A DNA stretch of 64,000 nt, taken from NCBI GenBank assembly GCA_901420285.1, contig CABDVE010000001.1, positions 248,001 through 312,000 of the forward strand. Reading direction: 5' to 3'. Below are positions 30,207-42,398 of the stretch, one piece after another. Both the position numbers and the translations under genes were made by a program. The notes under the pieces were generated by a model. It ran no database searches. It saw nothing but the letters and a program-made list of their open reading frames with translations, and had not been told where the DNA came from. Source of the DNA: Stutzerimonas stutzeri. Lineage in GTDB: Bacteria > Pseudomonadota > Gammaproteobacteria > Enterobacterales > Pasteurellaceae. Each line of letters begins with the position of its first letter. Within the stretch, counting starts at the first letter, position 1.

Positions 30207-31112
30207 ATGAACATTCGCGATTTAGAATACTTAGTAGCACTGTCAGAACATAAGCATTTCCGCCGCGCGGCGGACTCTTGTAATGTCAGCCAACCGACTT
30301 TAAGCGGCCAAATCCGCAAATTAGAAGATGAACTCGGCATTATTTTATTAGAACGCACCAGCCGCAAAGTATTATTTACTCAATCCGGTATGTTACTTGT
30401 GGAACAGGCCCGTACCGTATTGCGCGAAGTGAAATTATTAAAAGAAATGGCGAGCAATCAAGGCAAAGAAATGACCGGCCCGCTACATATCGGTCTAATC
30501 CCGACGCTAGGGCCTTATTTACTGCCTTACATCGTGCCGACTTTAAAAGAATCTTTCCCGGATTTGGAAATTTTTCTTTACGAAGCGCAAACCAGCCAAC
30601 TGCTAGAACAACTTGAAACCGGCCGATTGGATTGTGCGATTTTAGCCCGCGTTCAAGAAACCGAACCTTTTATCGAAGTACCGATTTTCGACGAAAAAAT
30701 GCTGCTGGCCGTTTCGGAAGCCCACCCTTGGTCAAAAGAAGAAAAAATTTCGATGAATCAACTTAAAGGACAAGAAATGCTTATGTTGGACGATGGCCAT
30801 TGCTTGCGTAATCAAACCATGGATTACTGTTTCGCCGCCGGTGCAAAAGAAAATTCGCATTATCAGGCAACTAGCTTAGAAACCTTACGTAATATGGTAG
30901 CCGCCAATGCAGGAATGACGTTTATGCCCGAGCTTGCAGTATTAAATGAAGGCTCACGTAAGGGAGTAAAATATATTCCTTGCCACTCCCCGGAACCTAC
31001 TCGTTCTATCGCTCTCGTGTACCGACCCGGTTCACCATTACGGAACCGCTATGAACGCGTCGCCAATGCGGTCGGATCTGCGGTGAAGTCTATTCTTGCG
31101 GGAGAAAAATAA
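30207..31112 (+). CDS. oxyR: OxyR, hydrogen peroxide-sensing LysR regulator
   Basis: A 301-residue LysR-type regulator. It has an N-terminal winged helix ([20 protein letters not shown]) and the redox cysteine pair in [15 protein letters not shown] (about residues 198 and 207). It activates peroxide defence genes when oxidised. It shares its last base with the first base of fabR, so the two are one operon. A CAATGCGGT word sits near the 3' end (31064). Confidence 0.96.
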   Translation: MNIRDLEYLVALSEHKHFRRAADSCNVSQPTLSGQIRKLEDELGIILLERTSRKVLFTQSGMLLVEQARTVLREVKLLKEMASNQGKEMTGPLHIGLIPTLGPYLLPYIVPTLKESFPDLEIFLYEAQTSQLLEQLETGRLDCAILARVQETEPFIEVPIFDEKMLLAVSEAHPWSKEEKISMNQLKGQEMLMLDDGHCLRNQTMDYCFAAGAKENSHYQATSLETLRNMVAANAGMTFMPELAVLNEGSRKGVKYIPCHSPEPTRSIALVYRPGSPLRNRYERVANAVGSAVKSILAGEK

Positions 31113-31738
31113 TGGCCGGTGTTCGTGCAATCCAAAAAGAAAAAACCCGCCGTGCCCTTGTAGATGCGGCGTTCAATCAACTTAGCGCGGAAAAAAGTTT
31201 TTCTAATTTAAGTTTACGTGAAGTGGCGCGTGAAGCCGGTATTGCGCCAACTTCTTTTTATCGTCATTTCGGTGATATGGACGAGCTCGGTTTGGAAATG
31301 GTGGACGAAGCCGGTTTGATGTTGCGCCAACTCATGCGCCAAGCGCGCAAACGTATTGATGCAGGCGGCAGTGTAATTGCCGTTTCGGTGGGCACCTTTT
31401 TTGAATTTATCACCAATAGTCCTAATATCTTTCGCTTATTACTGCGTGAAAGCTCCGGCACCTCCCAAGCGTTTCGCACCGCCGCCGCACGAGAAATCAA
31501 ACATTTTGTGGACGAACTGGCGGAATATATCGCCCAGAAAAACGGTTACTCTCAATATATTTCTTACGTACAAGCAGAAGGCATCGTCACCATTGTTTTT
31601 ACTGCCGGCGCCAATGCGTTGGATATGAATAAATCGGAACGGGATCAACTTAAACAACGCGTCATTCTACAGTTACGGATGATCGCAAAAGGCGCTGACT
31701 TCGCCGCCCATAAAGAAAAACATACGCAACATAAGTAA
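31112..31738 (+). CDS. fabR: FabR, TetR-family repressor of unsaturated fatty acid synthesis
   Basis: A 208-residue TetR-type regulator with an N-terminal helix-turn-helix ([22 protein letters not shown]). It begins directly at the oxyR stop. In E. coli fabR is near oxyR and represses fabA and fabB according to membrane fatty acid pools. The ligand-binding half is less conserved, but neighbour order and length support the name. Confidence 0.9.
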   Translation: MAGVRAIQKEKTRRALVDAAFNQLSAEKSFSNLSLREVAREAGIAPTSFYRHFGDMDELGLEMVDEAGLMLRQLMRQARKRIDAGGSVIAVSVGTFFEFITNSPNIFRLLLRESSGTSQAFRTAAAREIKHFVDELAEYIAQKNGYSQYISYVQAEGIVTIVFTAGANALDMNKSERDQLKQRVILQLRMIAKGADFAAHKEKHTQHK

Positions 31739-31776
31739 CCCATTGCCGCTCCGATTTGTTCCCGTACCGGCTTAAC

Positions 31777-32424
31777 CTAAACCTTATGCGCCAAACGATA
31801 CGCCACTAAGTCTTCAATGGTCAGCACCGAATAACCCGACTTTTGGGCGAATGCCACGATTTCAGGCGCGCGCGCCATCGTGCCGTCGTCGTTAGTGATT
31901 TCACAAATTACACCGGCTGGCTTAAAACCGGCAAGGCGGGCCAGATCAACGGAAGCTTCGGTATGACCGCGACGCGTTAACACGCCGTCATTAGCGGCGC
32001 GAAGCGGGAAAACATGTCCCGGACGATGCAAATCCGCCGGCACCGCATTGTCGGCGATTGCGGTTTGAATCGTCGTCACGCGATCCGCCGCGGATACACC
32101 GGTAGAAACCCCCTTTGCCGCCTCGATCGTTACTGTGAATGCGGTTCTGTTTACGCTGTTGTTATGTTCTACCATCGGCGGTAAATTAAGTTGTCGGCAA
32201 CGTTCATCGGTAATGCACAAACATACAATACCGCTGCCGTAACGAATAAGTTGCGCCATTTGTTCCTTCGTAATGGTTTCGGCCGGGAAGATTAAATCAC
32301 CTTCGTTTTCGCGATCTTCATCATCTAATACAAGCACGCCGTTGCCGCTTTTGAAGGCATTGATTGCGTTAAGTACGCGTTCTTCGGCATTATTGCCGAA
32401 CGGGGATAAAATTGACTGATTCAT
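31777..32424 (-). CDS. ribB: RibB, 3,4-dihydroxy-2-butanone 4-phosphate synthase
   Basis: A 215-residue single-domain enzyme that converts ribulose 5-phosphate to the four-carbon precursor of riboflavin. The metal and acid residues lie in [14 protein letters not shown], with [17 protein letters not shown] later. It lacks a fused RibA domain, as in E. coli. It sits under an FMN riboswitch with its own terminator about 60-90 bases upstream of the start. A CAATGCGGT word lies inside (32042). Confidence 0.96.
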   Translation of the reverse strand: MNQSILSPFGNNAEERVLNAINAFKSGNGVLVLDDEDRENEGDLIFPAETITKEQMAQLIRYGSGIVCLCITDERCRQLNLPPMVEHNNSVNRTAFTVTIEAAKGVSTGVSAADRVTTIQTAIADNAVPADLHRPGHVFPLRAANDGVLTRRGHTEASVDLARLAGFKPAGVICEITNDDGTMARAPEIVAFAQKSGYSVLTIEDLVAYRLAHKV

Positions 32425-32480
32425 CGTAATTTCCTTTTGTCGCTTTAAAATTAACCAGAATCAGGGCTGAGAAATGCAAA

Positions 32481-32510
32481 TAAAAAGAACGGGTTGGCAA
32501 GCCAATCCGC
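32481..32510 (-). terminator. Terminator of the ribB FMN riboswitch
   Basis: On the minus strand GGATTGGC TT GCCAACCC (one mismatch) is followed by GTTC and T5. It lies directly after the aptamer, the usual place for the expression platform. Confidence 0.75.
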
Positions 32511-32514
32511 TTTA

Positions 32515-32780
32515 TTCTCTTTCATCCAGACTTTACTGTCGGCCTTGGAATTTCACCAAATCTGCTGTCTTTGGAAAACGTGTCGCTTTTTGCCGCTGTA
32601 CGCAGTGGAAGGCATTTCAATGCGGTGCTATTTCGCACTTCCATTTTATTCCTCTCGTCACTGAATAAGCTTTTTTCTTCAAACGAAGAAGGTAAAGGCA
32701 ATAAGCCAAAATACCCGTTATTTTCCAAACGCTCGTGGGCTGTCACCACCGGTAGGGAATTTCACCCTGCCCTGAGAATG
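32515..32780 (-). promoter_or_regulatory. FMN riboswitch (RFN element) upstream of ribB, with an extended variable stem
   Basis: The 5' half reads CAGGGCAGGGTGAAATTCCC then TACCGGTGGTGACAGCCCA; the 3' half reads GGTGAAATTCCAAGGCCGAC then AGTAAAGTCTGGATGAAAG. These are the conserved FMN aptamer strands. The aptamer is long (about 265 bases) because about 150 bases are inserted between the halves. The insert is closed by TTTGGAAAA/TTTTCCAAA (32721-32729 and 32570-32578). Inside it are a TTCTTC/GAAGAA hairpin and one CAATGCGGT word (32618). Confidence 0.93.
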
Positions 32781-32799
32781 TGCGCTCAGTATAGCGTAA

Positions 32800-33996
<1,197 letters not shown>

Positions 33997-33997
33997 G

Positions 33998-34687
33998 ATG
34001 ATTTTATATGCAGGCGATCCGCACGGAAATTACGACCACCTCTATCCTTTCGTGCAGCAAAATGAGAAGGTTGCCTTGATTATTCTGGGCGACTTGCAAC
34101 TTCCTTCGCCAGACGCATTGGATAAACTAGCACAATATTGTGATATTTGGTTTATTCACGGCAATCATGACAGCAAAACCGTTGCCGCCTTTGAAGCGAT
34201 TTGGGGAACGCAATGGAAAACCCGTAATTTGCATAATCGTATTGAAAATATTCAGGGCACCCGTATTGCGGGCTTGGGCGGCGTGTTTCGAGGACAAATC
34301 TGGATGCCGCCGAATCGTCCGATGTTTTTCGATCCGATTCATTACTGTCAATACAGCCCGCAAGAAAAAATCTGGCACGGTGGCGTACCGTTGCGCCACC
34401 GCACATCAATTTTTCCTTCCGATATTGAAGTTCTTGAAAATAAACAAGCGGATGTGTTGATCTGTCACGAAGCGCCGAAACCGCATCCAATGGGCTTCCA
34501 AGTCATTAATGATCTCGCCCGGAAAATGGGCGTAAAACATATTTTCCACGGACATCACCACGACAATTATATTTATCGCACACAATATCCTTACAAAATT
34601 ACAAATGTCGGATTTCGCAGTTTAACAGACGCGGAAGGTAATTATTTATTGAAAAACATTGATGATCGGGAAGAACACTCGAGTTAA
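33998..34687 (+). CDS. Calcineurin-like metallophosphoesterase
   Basis: A 229-residue metallophosphoesterase. The metal motifs are in order: GDPHGNYD, IILGDLQL, IHGNHDS, ICHEAPK and FHGHHHDN. Substrate unknown. It starts one base after nadR, which suggests a link with NAD salvage such as clearing a nucleotide, but that is inference. The stop is followed 50 bases later by the tRNA cluster. Confidence 0.85.
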   Translation: MILYAGDPHGNYDHLYPFVQQNEKVALIILGDLQLPSPDALDKLAQYCDIWFIHGNHDSKTVAAFEAIWGTQWKTRNLHNRIENIQGTRIAGLGGVFRGQIWMPPNRPMFFDPIHYCQYSPQEKIWHGGVPLRHRTSIFPSDIEVLENKQADVLICHEAPKPHPMGFQVINDLARKMGVKHIFHGHHHDNYIYRTQYPYKITNVGFRSLTDAEGNYLLKNIDDREEHSS

Positions 34688-34737
34688 ACCGATGCTTTTA
34701 AAACTAATAAACTAGGGAGTTGATAAAGGAGAGAAAT

Positions 34738-34814
34738 TGGCGCACCCGAAAGGATTCGAACCTTTGACCGCTCGGTTCGTAGCCGAGTACTCTATCCAGC
34801 TGAGCTACGGGTGC
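34738..34814 (-). tRNA. tRNA-Arg (anticodon ACG), copy 1
   Basis: A 77-base tRNA with encoded CCA. The acceptor is GCACCCG/CGGGTGC, the anticodon stem CTCGG/CCGAG encloses a loop with ACG, and the T arm is AAAGG/CCTTT. A ACG is normally edited to ICG. Confidence 0.95.
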
Positions 34815-34869
34815 GTAGTTGGTATTTTAGTTATCCGTGACCATTTAGGAAGATAGAGCCGTTCTAAAA

Positions 34870-34946
34870 TGGCGCACCCGAGAGGATTCGAACCTCTGAC
34901 CGCTCGGTTCGTAGCCGAGTACTCTATCCAGCTGAGCTACGGGTGC
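34870..34946 (-). tRNA. tRNA-Arg (anticodon ACG), copy 2
   Basis: Same sequence as the neighbouring copy except for a compensating change in the T stem (AGAGG/CCTCT). CCA is encoded. It lies 55 bases upstream of copy 1 in the same direction. Confidence 0.95.
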
Positions 34947-34967
34947 AAGTATAAATAAAATTACAAA

Positions 34968-35061
34968 TGGCGGTGAGAGAGGGATTCGAACCCTCGATGG
35001 AGTTTTTGACCCCATACTCCCTTAGCAGGGGAGCGCCTTCAGCCTACTCGGCCATCTCACC
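34968..35061 (-). tRNA. tRNA-Ser (anticodon GCT)
   Basis: A 94-base class II tRNA with a long variable arm and encoded CCA. The anticodon loop reads CTGCTAA. It heads the three-tRNA cluster and is 186 bases from the hisB stop. Confidence 0.95.
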
Positions 35062-35247
35062 ACAACCAGTTTGTGAGGCGGTATGATACGTTTTTTTAGC
35101 AATATGTCAAACTCTTTTTTGAAAAAGGAAGCCTGTTTGAATATTTTCTCTGCAGATCGTGCAAATAAAATACGGCTATTTTAAACGCTATTTTTTGCCA
35201 TTAAAGAACCGACAGCGCCAACCTTCGCATTCGGCAACTATTAGTAG

Positions 35248-36336
35248 CTATAAGACGCCCTTTGAACTCGGCAGCTCCTCTCCCTCAATCCGAATCGCCT
35301 GTCTTAACGTTCTCCCAAACACCTTAAACAAACTCTCAATTTTGTGGTGGTCGTTGTCACCGGTCGCTTTTAAGTGCAATGTCGCAAGCAGTGAAAAGGC
35401 GAGAGATTGGAAAAAGTGTTCGGTAAGTTCGGTACTGAAATCACCCACCTTATCCCGTTTGAATTTGGCACTGAATTTGATCCACGGGCGACCGGATAAA
35501 TCCAAAGCGCATTCTGCTTTGCATTCGTCCATTGGCAACACGAATCCAAAGCGGGCGATGCCGCGTTTGTCACCGATAGCTTGTTTCAATGCGGTGCCGA
35601 TCGCGAGGGCTGTGTCTTCCACGGTGTGGTGTTCGTCAATGTGTAAGTCGCCTTTACAAGTGACATTCATGCGAAAACCACCGTGGGTAGCGATTTGATC
35701 CAGCATGTGGTCAAAAAAGCCCACGCCTGTACTGATTTGGTTCACGCCCGTTTCGTCTAGCCATACTTGAACTTTGATGTCCGTTTCTTTGGTTTTACGG
35801 ACGATTTCTGCGTAACGCGGCGGACGGTTGCCGATGTTGCTGACGGGCTCACCGAGCAGTTTTTCTGCGATCAGATCCCAGTTTAATTTTTCAGGGTGAT
35901 ATTGCAGCGCGCGAATGCCGAGGTTTTCCGCCAATTGCACGTCGGTGGCGCGATCGCCAATGACAAAAGAACGGTCAGGATCAAACAATTTTTTGTCGAT
36001 ATATTTTTTCAAAAGTTTGGTTTTGGGTTTGCGACAAGCGCAGTTATCTTCCGGTTTGTGAGGGCAAATCAGCACGTCATCAAATTCAATGCCCTGCGAT
36101 TTAAACAGCGCCATCATGGCGTTGTGGGGCTTGTCGAAATCTTCTTGCGGGAAAGAATCCGTGCCTAACCCGTCTTGATTGGACACCATCACAAAACGGT
36201 ATTTACCTTTGAGCTTGAGCAAGGCAGGAATCACGTTCGGCTCAAATTTCAGTTTTTCCAGACTATCGATCTGAAAATCGGTTTTCGGTTCGTCAATCAA
36301 CGTACCGTCGCGGTCGATGAAAAGGGTGGGTTGCAT
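35248..36336 (-). CDS. hisB: HisB, histidinol-phosphatase / imidazoleglycerol-phosphate dehydratase
   Basis: A 362-residue bifunctional enzyme. The N-terminal HAD phosphatase has [12 protein letters not shown]; the C-terminal dehydratase has [14 protein letters not shown] and [10 protein letters not shown]. It is the last gene of the first his block (hisG-D-C-B). In H. influenzae hisH follows directly; here a tRNA cluster and six other genes do. A CAATGCGGT word lies at 35587. Confidence 0.96.
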   Translation of the reverse strand: MQPTLFIDRDGTLIDEPKTDFQIDSLEKLKFEPNVIPALLKLKGKYRFVMVSNQDGLGTDSFPQEDFDKPHNAMMALFKSQGIEFDDVLICPHKPEDNCACRKPKTKLLKKYIDKKLFDPDRSFVIGDRATDVQLAENLGIRALQYHPEKLNWDLIAEKLLGEPVSNIGNRPPRYAEIVRKTKETDIKVQVWLDETGVNQISTGVGFFDHMLDQIATHGGFRMNVTCKGDLHIDEHHTVEDTALAIGTALKQAIGDKRGIARFGFVLPMDECKAECALDLSGRPWIKFSAKFKRDKVGDFSTELTEHFFQSLAFSLLATLHLKATGDNDHHKIESLFKVFGRTLRQAIRIEGEELPSSKGVL

Positions 36337-36354
36337 ATATTCTTCCTCTGTCTG

Positions 36355-36469
36355 CCTAAGGTAGCAAAGCTATCCTAGGTTACATATCATTCTGCCCCTT
36401 TGGGGTAAGCTAGTTTGTACTCCAAAGGAGTACGGCTATAACTAACCTAGGGTAACTTGTTACCCTAGG
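36355..36469. repeat. Cluster of four hairpins between hisC and hisB
   Basis: Within 115 bases: CCTAAGGTAGC/GCTATCCTAGG (36355-36379), CCCC/GGGG (36395-36405), GTACTCC/GGAGTAC (36417-36433) and a perfect CCTAGGGTAAC/GTTACCCTAGG (36446-36469). The first and last share CCTAGG arms and could also pair across the cluster. No frame or known element fits. Confidence 0.85.
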
Positions 36470-36478
36470 CATGGAGCG

Positions 36479-37546
<1,068 letters not shown>

Positions 37547-38833
37547 TTATTGCAACTTCGCTAATCTCAAACTCACTGCCATTTTATGTGCATCCAGCTG
37601 TTCCGCCTGCGCCATCAATTTCACAGTTTCCGCTAAGTCTTTGAAGCCTTGTGGGGTGAGTTCCTGCACGGTCATGCGTTTGCTGAAATCCGCCAAGCCA
37701 AGGCTGGAATAGGTGCGCGTGTAGCCGTAGGTTGGCAGAACGTGATTGGTGCCGCTGGCGTAATCGCCCATGCTTTCCGGCGAATATGCGCCGAGGAAAA
37801 TAGAACCGGCGTTATCCAGTTGAGGCAATAATTCACGGGCGTTTTGCGTTTGCACGATTAAGTGTTCCGGCGCGTATTCATTGCTGATGGCGACACATTG
37901 CGCCAAATCCTCGGCGATGAGAATGCGACTGTGGGACAACGCCTTGCGGGCGATGTCTGCGCGAGGCAGTTGGGCAAGCTGTTGTTCCACGCAACGTGCG
38001 GTCTGTTTTGCCAGCGTTTCGCTCGGCGTGACCAAAATCACTTGCGAATCTGCGCCGTGTTCTGCTTGGGAAAGCAAATCGGAGGCAACGAATTCAGGAT
38101 CCGCCTGTTCATCCGCAATCACCAACACTTCCGATGGCCCTGCCGGCATGTCGATGTTGGCACCGTTAATCATTTGGCTGACTTGGCGTTTGGCTTCTGT
38201 CACAAAGGCATTGCCCGGCCCGAAAATTTTATCCACCTTCGCCACGCTTTGCGTACCTAACGCCATCGCCACAATCGCTTGCGCACCGCCCACCGCATAA
38301 ATGGTTTGCACGCCACACAGATTGGCAGCGTAAAGAATTTCATCCGCAATTGGTGGCGGTGAACACAGCACGATTTTCTTACAACCTGCGATTTTCGCCG
38401 GAATGGCAAGCATCAGCACCGTAGAAAATAACGGCGCGGAACCGCCCGGAATGTACAAACCGACACGATTAATCGGACGCGTCACCACCTGACAACGCAC
38501 GCCGGGCTGGGTTTCGATATCCACCGCCTGTGGCTTCTGTGCTTCGTGAAAGGCAGTGATATTGCGCTTGGCATTCTGAATCGCCTTCTTCAACGGCTCA
38601 GGAATACGCGCCGTCGCCTCCGCAATTTGTTGTGGAGTCACAATCAAGCTGTCGAGTTTGATTTTGTCGAATTTCTCCGTGAGTTCAAACAACGCCTTAT
38701 CGCCTTCCTGTTGCACAAATTTAACGATATTTTCCACCACACTTTTAATCTCATTTGAGGCAGAAATCGCAGGGCGGGTAAGGGCTTGTTGCTGCTCTGT
38801 TGCAGAAAGATTATTCCAATTTAGTGTTTCCAT
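37547..38833 (-). CDS. hisD: HisD, histidinol dehydrogenase
   Basis: A 428-residue NAD- and zinc-dependent enzyme for the last two steps of histidine synthesis. [19 protein letters not shown] and [20 protein letters not shown] are conserved; the zinc ligand region is [11 protein letters not shown]. Length is near the E. coli enzyme (434). It lies between hisG and hisC in the first his block. Confidence 0.97.
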   Translation of the reverse strand: METLNWNNLSATEQQQALTRPAISASNEIKSVVENIVKFVQQEGDKALFELTEKFDKIKLDSLIVTPQQIAEATARIPEPLKKAIQNAKRNITAFHEAQKPQAVDIETQPGVRCQVVTRPINRVGLYIPGGSAPLFSTVLMLAIPAKIAGCKKIVLCSPPPIADEILYAANLCGVQTIYAVGGAQAIVAMALGTQSVAKVDKIFGPGNAFVTEAKRQVSQMINGANIDMPAGPSEVLVIADEQADPEFVASDLLSQAEHGADSQVILVTPSETLAKQTARCVEQQLAQLPRADIARKALSHSRILIAEDLAQCVAISNEYAPEHLIVQTQNARELLPQLDNAGSIFLGAYSPESMGDYASGTNHVLPTYGYTRTYSSLGLADFSKRMTVQELTPQGFKDLAETVKLMAQAEQLDAHKMAVSLRLAKLQ

Positions 38834-38908
38834 AATACAAAACCTTCCTTTTATTTAACGTTGTTTTTCTTTGGTTGCTTTCTTTGGCAACACAAAGAAA
38901 ATAACAAA

Positions 38909-39808
38909 TCACTCCATCATTTTCTCAATCGGCAACACCAAAATTGAACTGGCTCCGACTTCTTTCAATTGTTCCATGGTTTCCCAGAACAGATTTTCTT
39001 GGCTGACCACGTGCATGGCTACTTTGGAATTATCATGCGCCAGCGGCAGAATCGTCGGGTTTTCTACGCCAGGTAAAAGTGCAGTAATTTCTTCAAGTTT
39101 ATTTTTCGGCGCGTGTAGCATAATGTATTTGGATTCGGCGGCTTGTTGCACGCCTTGAATGCGGGTCAGCAGTCTATCTACCAAGACTTGTTTATCGCTG
39201 CTTAAAGGTTCTGCACGTTGAATTAAACAGGCTTTGGAGCGGTAAATCACCTCTACTTCTTTCAAACCATTGGCTTCCAAGGTGGCGCCGGAAGACACCA
39301 AATCACAAATGGCATCGGCAAGTCCGGCACTCGGAGCAACTTCCACCGAGCCGTTCAGTAACGTGCTTTTAAACGGCACACCTTGTTCTTTCATATAACG
39401 TTTGAGTAAATTCGGGTAGGAGGTGGCAATGCGAGCATTGGCGAAATCTTGCACGTTGTTGTATTGCTGATCGCGATCGACAGCTAAAGATAAACGACAA
39501 CCACCAAAATCCAACTGGCGCAGCTTTTTATAAGCGACCGTTTCTCCGGCAGCCAAGCGTCCTAATTCTTCTTCCTCCAGTACGTTTTCACCAATAATGC
39601 CGAGATCTGCCACACCGTCAAAAATCAAGCCGGGAATATCATCATCACGCACGCGCAGAATTTCAATAAGCATATTTTCCGCATATGCGATGAGGCGTTG
39701 CTCATTCCAGTTAATTTTAACACCGCATTGACTCAGCAATTCCGCGCAGTCTTTGCTTAAACGACCTTTCTTTTGCATGGCAATGCGTAAACGTTGTTTG
39801 TCAGTCAT
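38909..39808 (-). CDS. hisG: HisG, ATP phosphoribosyltransferase (long form)
   Basis: A 299-residue long-form HisG with its own C-terminal ACT-like regulatory domain (about 225-299) for histidine feedback. It begins [20 protein letters not shown] and has the PRPP loop [14 protein letters not shown]. The open frame runs upstream to 39931, but ATG at 39808 fits the family start. It is the first structural gene after the leader. A CAATGCGGT word is at 39722. Confidence 0.97.
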   Translation of the reverse strand: MTDKQRLRIAMQKKGRLSKDCAELLSQCGVKINWNEQRLIAYAENMLIEILRVRDDDIPGLIFDGVADLGIIGENVLEEEELGRLAAGETVAYKKLRQLDFGGCRLSLAVDRDQQYNNVQDFANARIATSYPNLLKRYMKEQGVPFKSTLLNGSVEVAPSAGLADAICDLVSSGATLEANGLKEVEVIYRSKACLIQRAEPLSSDKQVLVDRLLTRIQGVQQAAESKYIMLHAPKNKLEEITALLPGVENPTILPLAHDNSKVAMHVVSQENLFWETMEQLKEVGASSILVLPIEKMME

Positions 39809-39832
39809 GTTGTTACCCTCATTTTGTGAAAA

Positions 39833-39875
39833 TCTAAAAAAGCAAAACCCCTCGAAAGTTGCCTTCCGAGGGGTT
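39833..39875 (-). terminator. Attenuator terminator of the his operon
   Basis: AACCCCTCG and CGAGGGGTT arms (39846-39854, 39867-39875). On the minus strand these are followed by TTGC and T6. It lies between the leader peptide and hisG. Confidence 0.9.
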
Positions 39876-39948
39876 GTATCATTATGACGTCGTCTTACTC
39901 GGAAGATGTACAATATCTTCCAGCCATACACACACGCCTGAAAGATAA

Positions 39949-39993
39949 TCAGGTGTGGTGGTGATGGCAGTTAGTACGAATTAAGTTCATCAT
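39949..39993 (-). CDS. hisL: His operon leader peptide
   Basis: A 14-residue peptide [14 protein letters not shown], with four consecutive histidine codons and an AAGGAAC site before the ATG. Stalling at these codons when charged tRNA-His is scarce would favour an antiterminator over the terminator downstream. It has fewer His codons than the E. coli peptide (seven). Confidence 0.93.
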   Translation of the reverse strand: MMNLIRTNCHHHHT

Positions 39994-40020
39994 ATTGTTC
40001 CTTAAAAATAGAATGACCCG

Positions 40021-40049
40021 ACTATAATCAAATCGCTTCCTCATTGCAA
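40021..40049 (-). promoter_or_regulatory. his operon promoter
   Basis: TTGCAA and TATAGT separated by 17 bases, 28 bases upstream of the leader peptide start. Confidence 0.7.
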
Positions 40050-40123
40050 ATACTTTTTGTTAAATTTGAGGAAGTAAATCGGTATAAAAAAATGCGGTGA
40101 ATTTCACCATATTTTTTATCATT

Positions 40124-40267
40124 TTATTCCGTTGCGTTTTTAAAAGACACTTCCGGATCAGGTTCATGCGTAATACGATTGCGCAAGTCACGACGGATAA
40201 CCTCAATGGGTTTCAATGCGGTGCTGATTTCACTGTCCAACTGTAGGTAATTCATTCGAAACTGCAT
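40124..40267 (-). other. Small open frame, possibly a gene remnant
   Basis: A 47-codon frame MQFRMNYLQLDSEI then STALKPIEVIRRDLRNRI, ending KNATE. It contains a CAATGCGGT word read as STAL. No good ribosome site is visible and I do not recognise it. It could be the C-terminal stub of a lost gene. The rest of 39994-40389 holds the his promoter and an ATGCGGTGAA/TTCACC hairpin near 40092. Confidence 0.35.
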
Positions 40268-40382
40268 AAATTATCGACAATCCAAAGCGAAATAGGACAC
40301 AGATTCTTTAACAATTTAGCGATCCAGTCAAGATTAAATGCAGATTTCTACTAAAAAAGAGTGATTTCTCTAACTTATCGAT

Positions 40383-40419
40383 ATAAAAAACGGTCGTTAT
40401 TTCATCAAATAACGACCGT
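40383..40419. terminator. Terminator downstream of talB
   Basis: ACGGTCGTTATTT and AAATAACGACCGT arms with a four-base loop; the A6 run on the left reads as T6 on the minus strand. Confidence 0.9.
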
Positions 40420-40442
40420 CTTCATTGCAGGTTTAACCAAAA

Positions 40443-41396
40443 TTATAATTTTGCCGCAAGCATCGCTTCTAATTTTTCTTGGTCAATGGCGAATTTACGA
40501 ATACCTTCGGCCAGTTTTTCAACAGCCATCGGATCGCTGTTGTGCTGCCAATAAAACTCTGCTTCGCTCAATGGTTGTGGCTTAGCTTTCAGCTCGCCTT
40601 GATAGTCAAGTTTACGTACCAATGCGGTCGAGTTTTCTTGTAACGCTTTTAACAAAGTCGGCGCAATGGTTAAGCGGTCACAACCGGCAAGCTCGACGAT
40701 TTCACCAACATTGCGGAAACTTGCCCCCATCACGACGGTATTATAGCCGTGTGCCTTGTAGTAATTATAAATTTTAGTCACCGAAATTACGCCCGGATCT
40801 TCTGATGGTGCATACTCTTTTTTGTCGGAATTGGCTTTGTACCAGTCCAAAATACGCCCTACGAACGGCGAAATTAAGTACACGCCCGCTTCCGCGCATG
40901 CACGTGCTTGAGCTTCGGAGAATAATAAAGTCAAGTTACAATTAATGCCTTCTTTTTCCAGGATTTCCGCCGCACGGATACCTTGCCAAGTGGACGCAAT
41001 TTTAATCAAAATACGCTCGTTTGAAATGCCCGCTGCATTGTAAAGCGCGATAAGTTTCCGCGCTTTCTCTACCGTCGCTTGAGTGTCGTAAGAAAGGCGC
41101 GCGTCCACTTCGGTGGAAATACGTCCCGGCACAATTTTTAAAATTTCCAAGCCGATATTTACCGCCAATTTATCTTCCGCATCAACCAGTTGTTGCGCTT
41201 TATCCGCGCTTTGCGCTTTCGCGTAAGCGATCGCTTCGTCAATCAACGGAGCATATTGCGGCAGTGCGGACGCGCTTAAAATTAATGAAGGATTGGTCGT
41301 CGCATCTTGCGGTTGGTATTTTTTGATCGCTTCGATATCGCCGGTATCGGCCACTACCACGGTCATGCTGCGAAGTGAATCTAATTGAGTTGTCAT
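40443..41396 (-). CDS. talB: Transaldolase
   Basis: A 317-residue transaldolase of the non-oxidative pentose phosphate pathway. The Schiff-base lysine is in [18 protein letters not shown] (about residue 131), and TTNPSLIL and [12 protein letters not shown] are conserved. Length matches E. coli TalB (317). It stands alone with its own terminator. The 275-base region to engB holds promoters and one CAATGCGGT word (41571). Other pentose phosphate genes (gnd, pgl, zwf) are elsewhere in the window. Confidence 0.97.
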   Translation of the reverse strand: MTTQLDSLRSMTVVVADTGDIEAIKKYQPQDATTNPSLILSASALPQYAPLIDEAIAYAKAQSADKAQQLVDAEDKLAVNIGLEILKIVPGRISTEVDARLSYDTQATVEKARKLIALYNAAGISNERILIKIASTWQGIRAAEILEKEGINCNLTLLFSEAQARACAEAGVYLISPFVGRILDWYKANSDKKEYAPSEDPGVISVTKIYNYYKAHGYNTVVMGASFRNVGEIVELAGCDRLTIAPTLLKALQENSTALVRKLDYQGELKAKPQPLSEAEFYWQHNSDPMAVEKLAEGIRKFAIDQEKLEAMLAAKL

Positions 41397-41671
41397 TGTG
41401 TGCTCCTTGTCTCGATTGATGGGCGCTACGATATCATAATTCAGATTTGAAGTGATAGTGAGAAACGCGAATATTACCGATAGTTTTTAACGACGCATTA
41501 ACTTTTTATTTTCCAATCACTATGGTCGACGGCAACCGGTTTAGCAAATAAAGTGACAATCAAAAACAGCACCGCATTGGAAAGTTTTGCCGCACCAAAA
41601 AACAATCTATGCTATGCTACGCGGCAATTTTCGAGCGCAATGGCACTATCAATAAGTAATAAGGAATTTTT

Positions 41672-42286
41672 ATGCCTGTCAAATTGAATTACCACAAAAC
41701 GCATTTTCTAACCAGTTCACCGAATATCCACGCGATTCCCAGTGATACGGGCATTGAAATCGCCTTTGCCGGTCGTTCCAATGCGGGAAAGTCCACCGCA
41801 TTGAACGCGCTGACCAACCAAAAAAGCCTTGCCCGTACTTCCAAAACGCCAGGGCGCACGCAGTTAATCAATTTGTTTGAAGTGGAGCCGAACTGTAAAT
41901 TGGTGGATTTGCCGGGTTATGGCTATGCCGCCGTGCCGGAACAAATGAAGCGCCAATGGCAAAAATCTCTCGGCGAATATTTGCAAAAACGCGAATGTTT
42001 GGCAGGGCTCGTGGTGTTGATGGATATTCGTCATCCGTTAAAAGATCTCGACCAACAACTGATTGAATGGGCAGTTTCCGCCGATTTGCCGGTGTTGTTA
42101 TTACTGACCAAAGCGGACAAGTTGAGCCAAAGTGCAAGAGCTAAGCAAGTTAAAATGGTGCGTGAAGCCATTTTGCCGTTCCAAGGCGATATTCAAACAG
42201 AAGCCTTTTCAGCGCAAAATAAAATCGGCATCGACAAACTCGCGGCCAAATTAGACGAATGGTTTTCGCCGGTTTTTGTCGAGTAA
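41672..42286 (+). CDS. engB: EngB (YihA/YsxC), ribosome-assembly GTPase
   Basis: A 204-residue TRAFAC GTPase needed for large-subunit assembly. The G1 motif is [15 protein letters not shown]3 is DLPGYGYA and G4 is LTKADK. The G1 region itself contains a CAATGCGGT word on the reverse strand (41795). RBS AAGGAAT precedes ATG. A terminator follows. Confidence 0.96.
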   Translation: MPVKLNYHKTHFLTSSPNIHAIPSDTGIEIAFAGRSNAGKSTALNALTNQKSLARTSKTPGRTQLINLFEVEPNCKLVDLPGYGYAAVPEQMKRQWQKSLGEYLQKRECLAGLVVLMDIRHPLKDLDQQLIEWAVSADLPVLLLLTKADKLSQSARAKQVKMVREAILPFQGDIQTEAFSAQNKIGIDKLAAKLDEWFSPVFVE

Positions 42287-42312
42287 AATCTGTACTTTGC
42301 GAGCCGGATCGC

Positions 42313-42354
42313 AAAAAAAGCGTCTGATGAATGATTTCGTCAGACGCTTTTTTT
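42313..42354. terminator. Terminator between engB and comM
   Basis: GCGTCTGA (42320-42327) and TCAGACGC (42340-42347), A7 before and T7 after. Confidence 0.92.
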
Positions 42355-42398
42355 ATCGTGCGAAAACTTTTTTAAGTTTAATGTATGTTAAGGATATT

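Noticed and set aside
39809-39931. N-terminal extension of HisG
   Set aside because: It overlaps the attenuator hairpin; the ATG at 39808 matches the family start.
42276-42398. Extended N-terminus of ComM overlapping engB
   Set aside because: It crosses the engB terminator; the ATG at 42399 has a ribosome site and fits ComM.
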